In this document: positions 1 to 6,850 of the stretch, piece by piece
Numbering within the stretch: the first letter of the stretch is position 1
How the letters are laid out: the number at the start of each line of letters is the position of its first letter
Assembly (NCBI GenBank): GCA_007571095.1
Contig: RKSB01000198.1
Span: 1 to 7,471, forward strand
Length of the DNA: 7,471 nt
Source: K189A clade bacterium
GTDB taxonomy: Bacteria > Pseudomonadota > Gammaproteobacteria > Pseudomonadales > Azotimanducaceae
Direction: 5' to 3'
Made by a program: the position numbers and the translations under genes
Notes under the pieces: model-generated
What the model saw: the letters and a program-made list of their open reading frames with translations, nothing else
Told to the model about the DNA's origin: nothing
Database searches by the model: none

Positions 1-670
1 CACGACCCACACGAGAAACCGACCGAAGGTCAATTCGGCTACCCACACTGTCGTCCTGAATGCGAATGGCAATGTCATCCCGAAACCCGAACCAGAAGCT
101 GGTGTCCGTGGCTTCAATGAGTCCGGTGCGAGGATTTGCAGTTTGAAGCGTCCAGCCAAGGCTGTTTACTGTCCTCAGTGCCTTGTCAAAGGATTGCCTG
201 AATGTTCCGCCGGATAAAATCGGACTCAGGTCAGAATAAGCCTGCCTCTGCAACTGGGCAATTTCCGGCGTATAGGACAGGTCGTTGCTACCCTCAGCGG
301 AACGAATGCTTGTAAGCATTTGGCTGAACTGTGGCGGATTCACCCAGTCTGTTGAGACATTGTGAATGGGCGGCAAAGAGGACGAAACCGCAATCATTCG
401 GCTGATCAGCAGGGTAACCAGCAGAGCCGGCAGAGTGTAGAAAACCAGAGGTCCGGCTCTGTTCAGGAGCGATCTTCGCCAGGCTCGCACCAGCAGGCCC
501 AATGCCAGCAACAAGACTCCCATCGCCAACACGAAGGCGGCCAGCGAAAGCAGGATGCCGGTGGTGTAAGGCCAGAAATTCAACCGGGTTCCCAGTGCCG
601 AGACGAGCAACAGAAACGCGCTGGCAAGGCTCAGACTGCCGACAATTCTGGTGTAGGTCTTGTCAGTCAC
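1..670 (-). CDS. DUF1499-domain membrane protein, 3' end cut by window edge
   Basis: I translated this from the minus strand; 223 codons are visible and the frame is still open at base 1. The N-terminal part has three hydrophobic segments (about residues 9-29, 37-62 and 73-95), so the protein is an integral inner-membrane protein. From about residue 103 the sequence follows the DUF1499 pattern: DWVNPPQF (108-115), a GW pair (172-173), LIEATDTSFWFGFRDDIAIRI (184-204), then SRIDLRSVSRVG (211-222). The family's biochemical role is not established. GTG at 670 is the first plausible start; the in-frame stop upstream is at about 695-697 and no ATG or other GTG intervenes. The start is 4 bp after the stop of the thiolase-like gene, with no clear Shine-Dalgarno, which suggests translational coupling. 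The family call is firm, the function unknown, and the remaining C-terminus lies outside the window. Confidence 0.85.
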   Translation of the reverse strand, partial: MTDKTYTRIVGSLSLASAFLLLVSALGTRLNFWPYTTGILLSLAAFVLAMGVLLLALGLLVRAWRRSLLNRAGPLVFYTLPALLVTLLISRMIAVSSSLPPIHNVSTDWVNPPQFSQMLTSIRSAEGSNDLSYTPEIAQLQRQAYSDLSPILSGGTFRQSFDKALRTVNSLGWTLQTANPRTGLIEATDTSFWFGFRDDIAIRIQDDSVGSRIDLRSVSRVGR

Positions 671-674
671 TTGT

Positions 675-2207
675 TCAGGCAGCCGAAAAAGAGCTCAGTT
701 CGGTTTCGCTGTCAGTCGTAACGACACCCGTAGCCCCGACCATTTCTTCGCGAGTCCAGGCGACCAGATCCTCGCCTTCGGCGGTTTTCGCACAGAAGCG
801 GCGGTCGTTTTCCAGTCGTCCGAGTACCAGACCCTGAGTCGGCTGATTGTTCCGGTCAAAGAGTATGGTATAGGCTTCTATTCTGGCCTTGCCCTGAGGA
901 TGCATCTGGGCTTCGGGATATGGCAGGCCATCAATTTCAGCCTGGTAATCCGCCGGATTTCGTCTTTGCCACGGCACTTCACTCCCGGCCACCGGAGCAG
1001 GTTCGGTGCTGTACAGGCCAACGGAGTGCTTGGTCAGGTATCCGCCGTTAGCCGTGATCATTCCCTTTTTGCCCGAATTTTCCCTCAGAATATTCACCAT
1101 GGTTGCAATCGAGTGCATCACGTAGCTGTTGCTGGGGCCGCCATGGTAAGGCAGACCGCCGGTAACGGTCAGCGACCTTGTATCGTCCGCTCTCATGCCA
1201 AGTTCGTCGCAGGCGACCTGAACCGCCACCGGAAAGCAGCTGTAGATGTCGAGAAAGTCGATGTCGCTTAACGAAAAGCCCGCCTGCTCAAAGGCAACCT
1301 CGCTGACTTTGCGAATAGACGGCGAGCTGTGGTAGTTGAGACGCTCAGTCAGATAAGTCGTGTCGTTGGCGTCTCCGCAACCATGGAGATAGACCCATTT
1401 GTCCGGCGGTACGCCCAGTTTTCGGGCTCGACCGACCGATGCCAGAATCAGCACAGCCCCCTGATTGACATTGTTCATGGCGTTCATGTACTTGGTATAG
1501 GGCCATCCGACATAGCGGTTTTGCGGGGTGGAATGCATGATTGTCTCCGCCGAACGTTCGGTCGGATACCAAGCGGTCGATGTACCGGCGGCGACTCTGC
1601 TGAAACCGGAAAACAGCCGGGCTATTTTGACCTGATGCTCCTCAATGTCGTTGCCATAATGGTTGCGCAACGCAGTTTCAAACATCGGGTAACAACTGGC
1701 CGGCGTGGACAGGCCGTGCTTGTGCTCTGTTCTGGAAGAAAGATGCTGGTAAGGCATGAAGTATTCAAAGTCGCTGTCCTCTTCAACTGCCCAGTTCGGC
1801 TTGCGGTTTGCCTTTGCCAGCCGAATCTGGTTGTCCATCGCCTCCGCCCCGCCAAGCATCACCAGTTCATGTTTACCCGAAGCGATAGCCTCGCTGAAAT
1901 AGTTGACCAGGTACTGCGGAAGGTTGCCGCCGTAGGGAGACAACTGACAGCGTACAGGGTGAGCGCCTATCCTGTCGGCCACCAGCCTGGGTGAATTACG
2001 AAAAGATTCTCTAAGGCAACGCACAAGGACCAGTGCGTCCAGTTGCTTCAGGAGGTTGGGGCCGACTCCTGTATCCTTGCTGGCGATGTTGGCCGAGTCA
2101 ACAATGAGGTCAACAGGACTGGAGCAGGTTTCCAGCGGTTCGTCTCTGCGAGTGATCTGGCCTGTGCCAACCAAGACCGGCATACGGTCCGACAGTTTCG
2201 TGTTCAT
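675..2207 (-). CDS. Thiolase-like protein, TLP1 type (acetyl-CoA acetyltransferase family)
   Basis: 510 aa, longer than the roughly 390-430 aa of ordinary thiolases because of a C-terminal extension. Residues about 8-405 are a thiolase fold: PVLVGTGQ (10-17), GGAEAM (119-124), NQGAVLILAS (248-257), DLYSCFP-like DIYSCFP (320-326), GGLPYHGGP (350-358) and NGGYLTKHS (387-395). Residues about 406-500 match what I know of the additional C-terminal domain of thiolase-like protein type 1, described from Mycobacterium. H355 aligns with the usual catalytic histidine. The nucleophilic cysteine is replaced by GGN (93-95) and the C-terminal Cys-Gly motif by Asn-Gly-Gly. Ordinary thiolysis or acetoacetyl-CoA synthesis is therefore doubtful; CoA-ester binding or a modified condensation is more likely. 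The ATG at 2207 has AGAGGG 6 nt upstream. It is followed 4 bp later by the DUF1499 gene and preceded by repeat array 1. Confidence 0.88.
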   Translation of the reverse strand: MNTKLSDRMPVLVGTGQITRRDEPLETCSSPVDLIVDSANIASKDTGVGPNLLKQLDALVLVRCLRESFRNSPRLVADRIGAHPVRCQLSPYGGNLPQYLVNYFSEAIASGKHELVMLGGAEAMDNQIRLAKANRKPNWAVEEDSDFEYFMPYQHLSSRTEHKHGLSTPASCYPMFETALRNHYGNDIEEHQVKIARLFSGFSRVAAGTSTAWYPTERSAETIMHSTPQNRYVGWPYTKYMNAMNNVNQGAVLILASVGRARKLGVPPDKWVYLHGCGDANDTTYLTERLNYHSSPSIRKVSEVAFEQAGFSLSDIDFLDIYSCFPVAVQVACDELGMRADDTRSLTVTGGLPYHGGPSNSYVMHSIATMVNILRENSGKKGMITANGGYLTKHSVGLYSTEPAPVAGSEVPWQRRNPADYQAEIDGLPYPEAQMHPQGKARIEAYTILFDRNNQPTQGLVLGRLENDRRFCAKTAEGEDLVAWTREEMVGATGVVTTDSETELSSFSAA

Positions 2208-2213
2208 AGGATT

Positions 2214-2219
2214 CCCTCT
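2214..2219 (-). promoter_or_regulatory. Shine-Dalgarno AGAGGG of the thiolase-like gene, at the array edge
   Basis: On the minus strand AGAGGG lies 6 nt before the ATG at 2207, which supports that start. It is part of AATAGAGGGAAT, which resembles the array linker AAAGGGAATAGAG in composition. It begins 2 nt after the last dodecamer (GAGTCCTCAGCA). The array therefore runs into the ribosome-binding site with no ordinary intergenic sequence between them. Confidence 0.7.
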
Positions 2220-2221
2220 AT

Positions 2222-2585
2222 TGCTGAGGACTCTTGTTTTTTATTTCTTTATTATTTTCTATTCCCTTTTGGCTGAGGGCTCTTATTTTCTATTCCCTTT
2301 CGGCTGAAGGCTCCATTTTCTATTTTTTATTTTCTTTTAGCTGAAGGCTCCGGCTGAAGGCTCTTTTTGGCTGAAGGCTCTTATTTATTATTCTCCATTC
2401 CCTTTTGGCTGAAGGCTCCTCCCTTTTGGCTGAGGGCTCCTTCTAGCTGAAGGCTCCGGCTGAAGGCTCTTTTTTATTATTCTCCATTCCCTTTTGGCTG
2501 AAGGCTCTATTTTCTATTTTTTATTTTCTTTTAGCTGAGGGCTCCTTCTAGCTGAGGGCTCTATTCCCTTCCTGGCTGAGGGCTC
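2222..2585 (-). repeat. Array 1: 14 dodecamers GAGCCYTCAGCY with A/G-rich linkers
   Basis: Read on the minus strand, in the direction of the flanking genes, there are 14 dodecamers. Plus-strand starts are 2222, 2271, 2302, 2339, 2352, 2369, 2407, 2428, 2445, 2458, 2496, 2533, 2550 and 2574. Thirteen fit GAGCCYTCAGCY exactly; the one next to the thiolase-like gene is GAGTCCTCAGCA. Linkers are A/G-rich with TA steps and contain a single sense-strand C (at 2236). Start-to-start spacings are 13, 17, 21, 24, 31, 37, 38 and 49 bp. The first unit in the sense direction (2574-2585) overlaps the TGA stop of the surface-protein gene (2584-2586). The array fills the whole 376-bp gap between that stop and the thiolase-like start. 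It is too stop-rich on the sense strand to code, and I see no terminator hairpin with a U-run. Function unknown. Confidence 0.95.
2302..2544 (-). repeat. Higher-order duplications inside array 1
   Basis: Two blocks of array 1 are copied. The 50-bp block 2369-2418 (unit, linker, unit) recurs at 2458-2507 with one mismatch, an 89-bp offset. The 49-bp block 2302-2350 recurs at 2496-2544 with two mismatches, a 194-bp offset. The copies include linker sequence as well as units, so the array has grown by duplication of multi-unit blocks, by slippage or unequal crossing-over, and quite recently given the low divergence. Confidence 0.85.
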
Positions 2586-5178
2586 AGAACCGCCAACTGA
2601 CTTTCATTCTCAAGCCTTCGTCTGCTGTCGTCGAGGTATGCTCAAAGTCGAAATCCAGCGAGCGGGCGGGTTGCCATCGAACGCCCGCCGTATAGACCGT
2701 ATCGTATGCGTTGAGTGTTGACTCGAAATAGGGAGTAACCTTGCCTCTGGCTGAGAGCAGCGTCCATCCGGTGGTTGTCTTCAGCCGCATACCGGTTGAG
2801 CGAGACTCACCGGAAAGCACGCCGGCGTCCTCCCACAGACTCCTCGAAGCGTCAACAAGTCCGCCTTGCGAGTTTCCACCATACTCGGGTTTGAGTGAGA
2901 AGTGCAGGCCGCCTCTCGGCAGAACACGAAACAGCAGCGTGGTGGAAATCCCCCATTCTTCGTAGTCTCCGCCGTCCGACAAGCCATAGAAATAGATTTC
3001 AAAACTGCCTCTGCCTCTGGAATAGCCGGCTTTCGTGGCCACCTCAACGCCTTCGTCGAGACTGGTATCACCCTCGTCAGTCAGCACGCCGATAGAGATG
3101 CTTCTCGAAAACTCACCGCCTCCGGACATCTCACTTGTACTGCTGGCCTCAAGTGCCACTCGAGTCCTGAGTGAATCGACCTTTGTCGAAGCCGGAACGG
3201 CGGTATTCTTCACCTTCGCCTCGATCTCGGTTGCTGCAAACTCCGCCTGCACACTGAAAGTGGTCGAACGAATCGCAAACAAAGAGAGAGAACCACCCAG
3301 TGCCCAACTGGTCAAGGTCAGGTCACTGTCACGCTTGACGCCCTCTGACCTGGTTATGGCTTCGCCGATACCCATTCCGCCCTGCCCCCACAGGTCGAGT
3401 CGATCATTGTATAGCGACAGGGAAAAATACGGATGCACACTGGCCAGTTCCAACTCATAGATGCCGGAAATACCCGACTGCACATAGTCGAATTCGCCGG
3501 CGGAAAGGTTGATTAACCCGCCCACCAGCAGGGATCGGCCAATACCCGTGTCAAGCCCGAATTGAACACTGAACAGGCCGCCCTCGTAGCTGTTGTCGGC
3601 AGTGTCATCCTGAATGTTCTGATAACTGCTCGACCCCCAGATCGACAGCCCGCAACTCGGGCAGTCGGTGGCGGCTTCGCCTGTGCCGTCGGCTTTGGCG
3701 TTCAGTACCAGATTAAACTGCGTATCCGAGAGCAGATCCCGAAGATCCATTCGCTGACCGTCTGTGTACCGGCTCGCCTGCTGGCTCAAAAAGCTCGCCC
3801 ATGTCGAGTTGCCGGCGAAAGCAATGCGGTTGGCAGCCCGTGCATTCACTGAGCTGGTTCGTGTCCTGATCGCCGAAGAGACGGCATTCGAGACGGCTGC
3901 CACAACCTCCGGCAGAACAGCCTCATGCAGTTCAACGGTCTCTCGCAGGTTTCCGCTGACGGCAACAGTAACCGTATCGGTTACCGTGGAGACATCGTCA
4001 CTGACTGCCAGCACAAAACCGAGTGTGTAGCTGGCGGCACTTTCAGGGGCAACAAAGGTGGGCTCAAGTGTATCGGCATTGGTCAGTTCTACCGTCAACT
4101 CTGCCGGTTCTGCCTGCGTCCAACTATAGATAAGGGTGCCGCCTTCGGGGTCTGATCCTGAGCCGTTGAGGGTGACGGTATCGCCGTTGCGTACCGTCTG
4201 ATCCTCGCCCGCTGAAATGATCGGAGGCTCCGCCTCGGCGGTTACACGAATGACGACAGAACTGGTGCCTGTATTGGTGTCGGGGTCAGTAACGGTGAGA
4301 GTAAAAGTCAGTTCATAGTCGTCGATTCGATCGGGGGCGGTAAAGGTAGGTTGTACGGCCGTGGTGTCACTGAGAGTGATGCCGGCAGGTGCACTCCACT
4401 CATAGGTCAGGTTCTCACCATCGTCCTCAGATCCGCTACCGTCGAGGGTGACGATTTCTCGCTCGTCGGCGGTCTGAGCGGGTCCGGCATTCGCTCTCGG
4501 CGGATCGTCATCGGCGACGATGGTTACAGACAGGTTGGCCGTCGCTGATCGCATGGCACCCGCACTTTCAGTAGCCGTGAGTGTAAAGTTGACTACAGTG
4601 CTGGCGGTCAGGTTAGGTATGAAGATTTTTGGATTGATGGTATCCGAATTCTCGGTGCGAATGACCGGTAGCTGGTTTGGTGTTTGAGTCCAGAGCAACA
4701 CAGGCGGCCCGCCATCGTCTTCGCCAACACCGAACCACGTTAAGGGGAAGGGCCGGAAGCTATCTGGCTCTCCGACAACCGTTCGGAAAGTTGGTATACG
4801 GGCGGTTGGCGGTTGATCGGTGGCATTGACGGTAATGATAACCGTATCCTCCGGGCTACTGTTGCCGTCGGGATCAGTGACAACCAAGGTAAAAGTGATC
4901 TCATACCTTTCGGTCCATGCAGGTGCGACGAAGGTGGGTTCGTCATCCATATTATTGGGACTTAGTTCGACCTGGTTCCCTCTAAAGAGGCCTCCGCTCC
5001 AGGTATAGGTGAGAGCCTGGTCCTCTGGATCGCTTGAGTCTGAACCATCCAGAGCAACGTTATTGCCTTCGGTGACTGTCTGGTCAGGGCCGGCATTGGC
5101 GGTCTGTGCTGTTACCGAGTCTGCGAAAAAGAACCCCAGCACCAGCAGGCAAAACCCGCTCAAAAGTCGATTTTTCAT
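2584..5178 (-). CDS. Surface protein: Ig/PKD-like repeats plus autotransporter-like beta-barrel
   Basis: 864 aa. Residues 1-24 are a Sec signal peptide (MKNRL, hydrophobic core LLVLGFFF, likely cleavage after VTA). Four Ig/PKD-like domains follow at about 25-120, 121-225, 226-317 and 318-410. Domains 1, 3 and 4 open with AGPDQT, AGPAQT or AGEDQT and carry LDGS or LNGS, YTW-like, PTFxAP and LxVxD motifs. Domain 2 is divergent. Residues about 411-505 form a helical Ala/Ser-rich linker, and about 508-864 a beta-barrel with alternating aromatic strands ending MKVSWRF, the terminal-Phe signal used by the BAM machinery. This is the layout of a type V (autotransporter-like) outer-membrane protein that displays adhesive domains outside the cell. 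The mature chain has only two cysteines, in DCPSCG (505-510), just before the barrel. The ATG at 5178 is preceded by AGAGGGAATA, with GAGGG 12 nt upstream. The stop lies inside array 1. The ligand is unknown. Confidence 0.85.
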   Translation of the reverse strand: MKNRLLSGFCLLVLGFFFADSVTAQTANAGPDQTVTEGNNVALDGSDSSDPEDQALTYTWSGGLFRGNQVELSPNNMDDEPTFVAPAWTERYEITFTLVVTDPDGNSSPEDTVIITVNATDQPPTARIPTFRTVVGEPDSFRPFPLTWFGVGEDDGGPPVLLWTQTPNQLPVIRTENSDTINPKIFIPNLTASTVVNFTLTATESAGAMRSATANLSVTIVADDDPPRANAGPAQTADEREIVTLDGSGSEDDGENLTYEWSAPAGITLSDTTAVQPTFTAPDRIDDYELTFTLTVTDPDTNTGTSSVVIRVTAEAEPPIISAGEDQTVRNGDTVTLNGSGSDPEGGTLIYSWTQAEPAELTVELTNADTLEPTFVAPESAASYTLGFVLAVSDDVSTVTDTVTVAVSGNLRETVELHEAVLPEVVAAVSNAVSSAIRTRTSSVNARAANRIAFAGNSTWASFLSQQASRYTDGQRMDLRDLLSDTQFNLVLNAKADGTGEAATDCPSCGLSIWGSSSYQNIQDDTADNSYEGGLFSVQFGLDTGIGRSLLVGGLINLSAGEFDYVQSGISGIYELELASVHPYFSLSLYNDRLDLWGQGGMGIGEAITRSEGVKRDSDLTLTSWALGGSLSLFAIRSTTFSVQAEFAATEIEAKVKNTAVPASTKVDSLRTRVALEASSTSEMSGGGEFSRSISIGVLTDEGDTSLDEGVEVATKAGYSRGRGSFEIYFYGLSDGGDYEEWGISTTLLFRVLPRGGLHFSLKPEYGGNSQGGLVDASRSLWEDAGVLSGESRSTGMRLKTTTGWTLLSARGKVTPYFESTLNAYDTVYTAGVRWQPARSLDFDFEHTSTTADEGLRMKVSWRF

Positions 5179-5310
5179 ACGTTTGCTATTCCCTCTTCAA
5201 CCAGTTGGAACTGCTTTGCAAGTCTGTGAGCACTCCTCGCTTTCAGAATCCCGAATCATTCTTCTATTTCTGTGGTCTGATTCTTTATAGTCGAATGGCT
5301 CGCAGGCTAC

Positions 5311-5381
5311 TGCAAGAGTGCCCTTTTCCTTATGAAGAAGAAGGCGAAGCCGATCTCTTGCAAAAAAACCTGCACTCTTGC
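5311..5381 (+). promoter_or_regulatory. Nested stem-loops with alternative pairings, upstream of glyQS
   Basis: GCAAGAGTGC (5312-5321) is a perfect 10-bp inverted match of GCACTCTTGC (5372-5381). Directly inside the left arm, 5322-5331 pairs with 5335-5344 around a 3-nt ATG loop: ten positions, one mismatch and one G-T wobble, stacked on the outer stem. TGCAAGAG (5311-5318) can instead pair with CTCTTGCA (5355-5362), which would break the outer stem. Two exclusive folds sharing one arm look like a regulatory leader or a DNA cruciform. No T-run follows either 3' arm on the plus strand, so it is not a simple intrinsic terminator. It is unknown whether transcription starts upstream of it. Confidence 0.45.
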
Positions 5382-5403
5382 GACATAATAACATCTTCAG
5401 TGC

Positions 5404-5438
5404 AGTGATAATTGGCCAATTTGCCTGCGAATATCACT
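5404..5438. promoter_or_regulatory. Palindrome AATTGGCCAATT within a 7-bp inverted repeat
   Basis: AATTGGCCAATT (5410-5421) is a perfect 12-bp palindrome. It overlaps the left arm of a larger inverted repeat, AGTGATA (5404-5410) and TATCACT (5432-5438). The site ends about 38 bp before the glyQS start codon. A palindrome in this position is a reasonable candidate operator for a dimeric regulator, or part of a leader hairpin. I cannot assign a regulator from the sequence. Confidence 0.35.
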
Positions 5439-5465
5439 CAAGGCGAGTTCTTTTGACTCTCGAAC

Positions 5466-5469
5466 AGGT
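5466..5469 (+). promoter_or_regulatory. Shine-Dalgarno AGGT of glyQS
   Basis: AGGT lies 7 nt before the ATG at 5477 and supports that start over the second in-frame ATG at 5492 and over a TTG 99 bp upstream at 5378. Confidence 0.5.
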
Positions 5470-5476
5470 CTCTTGT

Positions 5477-6850
5477 ATGCCCTCTCCCTCTATGGAAACG
5501 CTCGTCTCCCTGTGCAAAAAACGCGGGTTCATCTTTCCGGCTTTCGATATTTACGGCGGGTTGCAGGGAGTGTACGACTATGGCCCGCTCGGTGTCGAAT
5601 TAAAGAACAACCTGAAAGCGGCCTGGTGGCGCAGCATGGTTTACGAACGAGACGACATCGAGGGCCTCGATGCCGCCATCCTGACTCATCGAAATGTGCT
5701 GAAGCAGTCCGGCCACGAGGACACCTTCTCCGACCCCATGGTGGACTGCCGAAGCTGTAACGAGCGCTTTCGTCTGGAGCCGGACGATGCTCTTCGTTGC
5801 CCGAAATGCGGCAGTACAGACCTGACCGAGCCTCGGCCATTTCAGTTGATGCTGAAAACGATAGTCGGGCCAGTGGAGGACAGCGAAAACTACGCTTGGC
5901 TGAGGCCGGAGACCGCTCAGTCCATCTTTGTCAATTTTCGCAATGTAGCCGCTACTACCGGCCGGCGACCGCCCTTCGGAATCGCCCAGATAGGAAAGGC
6001 TTTTAGAAACGAGATCACGCCTCGAAACTTCATTTTTCGAGTCAGGGAGTTTGAGCAGATGGAGCTTGAATACTTTGTTCACCCTCAAGAGGACGCAAAG
6101 TGGCACGAGTACTGGATTGAAAACCGTCTGGACTGGTGGCAGAGGCAGGGTCTGGCTTCCGGCAACCTGGAGCTGTTCGAGCAGCCGGCGGCCGAACTGG
6201 CTCACTATTCGAAGCGCACAGTCGATATTCTCTATCGGTTTCCGCACGGTACCGAGGAACTGGAGGGCATCGCCAACCGAACCGACTATGACCTGGGGTC
6301 GCACACCAGAGGCCAGTCGGAAATGTCCCTGCACGCCAGGGTTGCACCCAACGCATTTTCCAACACTCGGCTGGCCTATCAGCGAGCCGGAGAAAGCCAG
6401 TGGATTGTGCCTTACGTGATCGAGCCTTCCGCCGGTGTTGACAGGGGTGTGCTGGCCATTCTGTCTGAGGCATGGTGCGAGGAACACCTGCCGGACGGCA
6501 AAACCCGTACGGTCGTCAAGCTGCCCGCTCACCTCGCACCGGTCAAGGTGGCAGTGATTCCGTTGAAGCGAAACCATTCGGGCCTGATGACCAAGGCGAA
6601 GGCGGTCAAGGCTTATCTGCAATCGCTGGGCCTGGGGCGAATTCTGCTGGAAGACAGCGGCAATATCGGCAAATGCTACCGCCGCCAGGACGAGATAGGG
6701 ACGCCCTTCTGCGTGACCGTGGACTTTCAGACCATTGAGCAGGACAACACCCTCACGCTGAGGAGTCGCGACAGCATGGTGCAGACTCGCATCGCCGTGG
6801 ATCGAATTGGCGACGCCCTGTCTGATCGTCTGGCGACCTCTGGTATATAG
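5477..6850 (+). CDS. glyQS: Glycyl-tRNA synthetase, single-chain (alpha2, class IIa) type
   Basis: 457 aa from this start. It charges tRNA-Gly with glycine, using ATP, in the cytoplasm as a homodimer. The N-terminus MPSPSMETLVSLCKKRGF resembles the start of Thermus GlyRS as I remember it, which supports ATG 5477. Visible landmarks are FPAFDIYGGLQGVYDYGPLG (20-39); a four-Cys zinc ribbon C91, C94, C108, C111 between motifs 1 and 2; LRPETAQ (142-148); motif 2 FRNEITPRNFIFRVREFEQM (176-195); ELEGIANRTDYDLGSH (261-276); and motif 3 EPSAGVDRGV (316-325). The C-terminal anticodon-binding domain runs from about 351, with GNIGKCYRRQDEIGTPF (395-411). Length and motifs are complete. Most Pseudomonadota instead use the two-gene alpha2-beta2 enzyme (glyQ and glyS), so this form may be a lineage replacement. 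The stop TAG shares its G with the first unit of array 2. Confidence 0.96.
   Translation: MPSPSMETLVSLCKKRGFIFPAFDIYGGLQGVYDYGPLGVELKNNLKAAWWRSMVYERDDIEGLDAAILTHRNVLKQSGHEDTFSDPMVDCRSCNERFRLEPDDALRCPKCGSTDLTEPRPFQLMLKTIVGPVEDSENYAWLRPETAQSIFVNFRNVAATTGRRPPFGIAQIGKAFRNEITPRNFIFRVREFEQMELEYFVHPQEDAKWHEYWIENRLDWWQRQGLASGNLELFEQPAAELAHYSKRTVDILYRFPHGTEELEGIANRTDYDLGSHTRGQSEMSLHARVAPNAFSNTRLAYQRAGESQWIVPYVIEPSAGVDRGVLAILSEAWCEEHLPDGKTRTVVKLPAHLAPVKVAVIPLKRNHSGLMTKAKAVKAYLQSLGLGRILLEDSGNIGKCYRRQDEIGTPFCVTVDFQTIEQDNTLTLRSRDSMVQTRIAVDRIGDALSDRLATSGI

Larger units (their letters stand above)
5179..5476. promoter_or_regulatory. Divergent promoter region between surface-protein gene and glyQS
   Basis: This 298-bp gene-free stretch must hold both promoters, because the two genes diverge. 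Leftward, a TATAAA-like -10 lies at 5284-5289 with TTGCAG at 5310-5315, but the spacer is 20 bp, longer than a good sigma-70 promoter. Rightward, CATAAT (5384-5389) with TTGCAA (5358-5363) also has a 20-bp spacer. Neither is convincing. GAGGG at 5191-5195 on the minus strand is the likely ribosome-binding site of the surface protein, at a long 12-nt spacing. A 6-bp inverted repeat GAATCA/TGATTC lies at 5253-5258 and 5278-5283. The stronger inverted repeats are listed separately. Confidence 0.45.

Noticed and set aside
1329..1994. Plus-strand open frame of 221 codons opposite the thiolase-like gene
   Set aside because: Antisense to a well supported CDS and its translation resembles no family I know.
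2043..2307. Short plus-strand frames reading into array 1 with AEGS-type peptides
   Set aside because: The peptides are just the array read on its antisense strand; there is no ribosome-binding context and they start inside another gene.
2222..2585. CRISPR array
   Set aside because: The repeats are only 12 bp, linkers are low-complexity and related to each other, spacing is irregular, and no cas gene is present.
5311..5381. tRNA gene or T-box leader
   Set aside because: No cloverleaf, T-loop or CCA end is visible, and no T-box consensus was seen; only simple inverted repeats are supported.
5378..5476. Extended GlyRS N-terminus from a TTG at 5378
   Set aside because: The extra 33 residues have no family counterpart and span the palindrome and inverted repeats; ATG 5477 has a ribosome-binding site and the family's normal N-terminus.
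5600..6622. Long minus-strand open frame (340 codons) opposite glyQS
   Set aside because: It lies wholly antisense to a conserved synthetase, has no recognisable domain, and is the usual shadow of a coding strand lacking certain codons.
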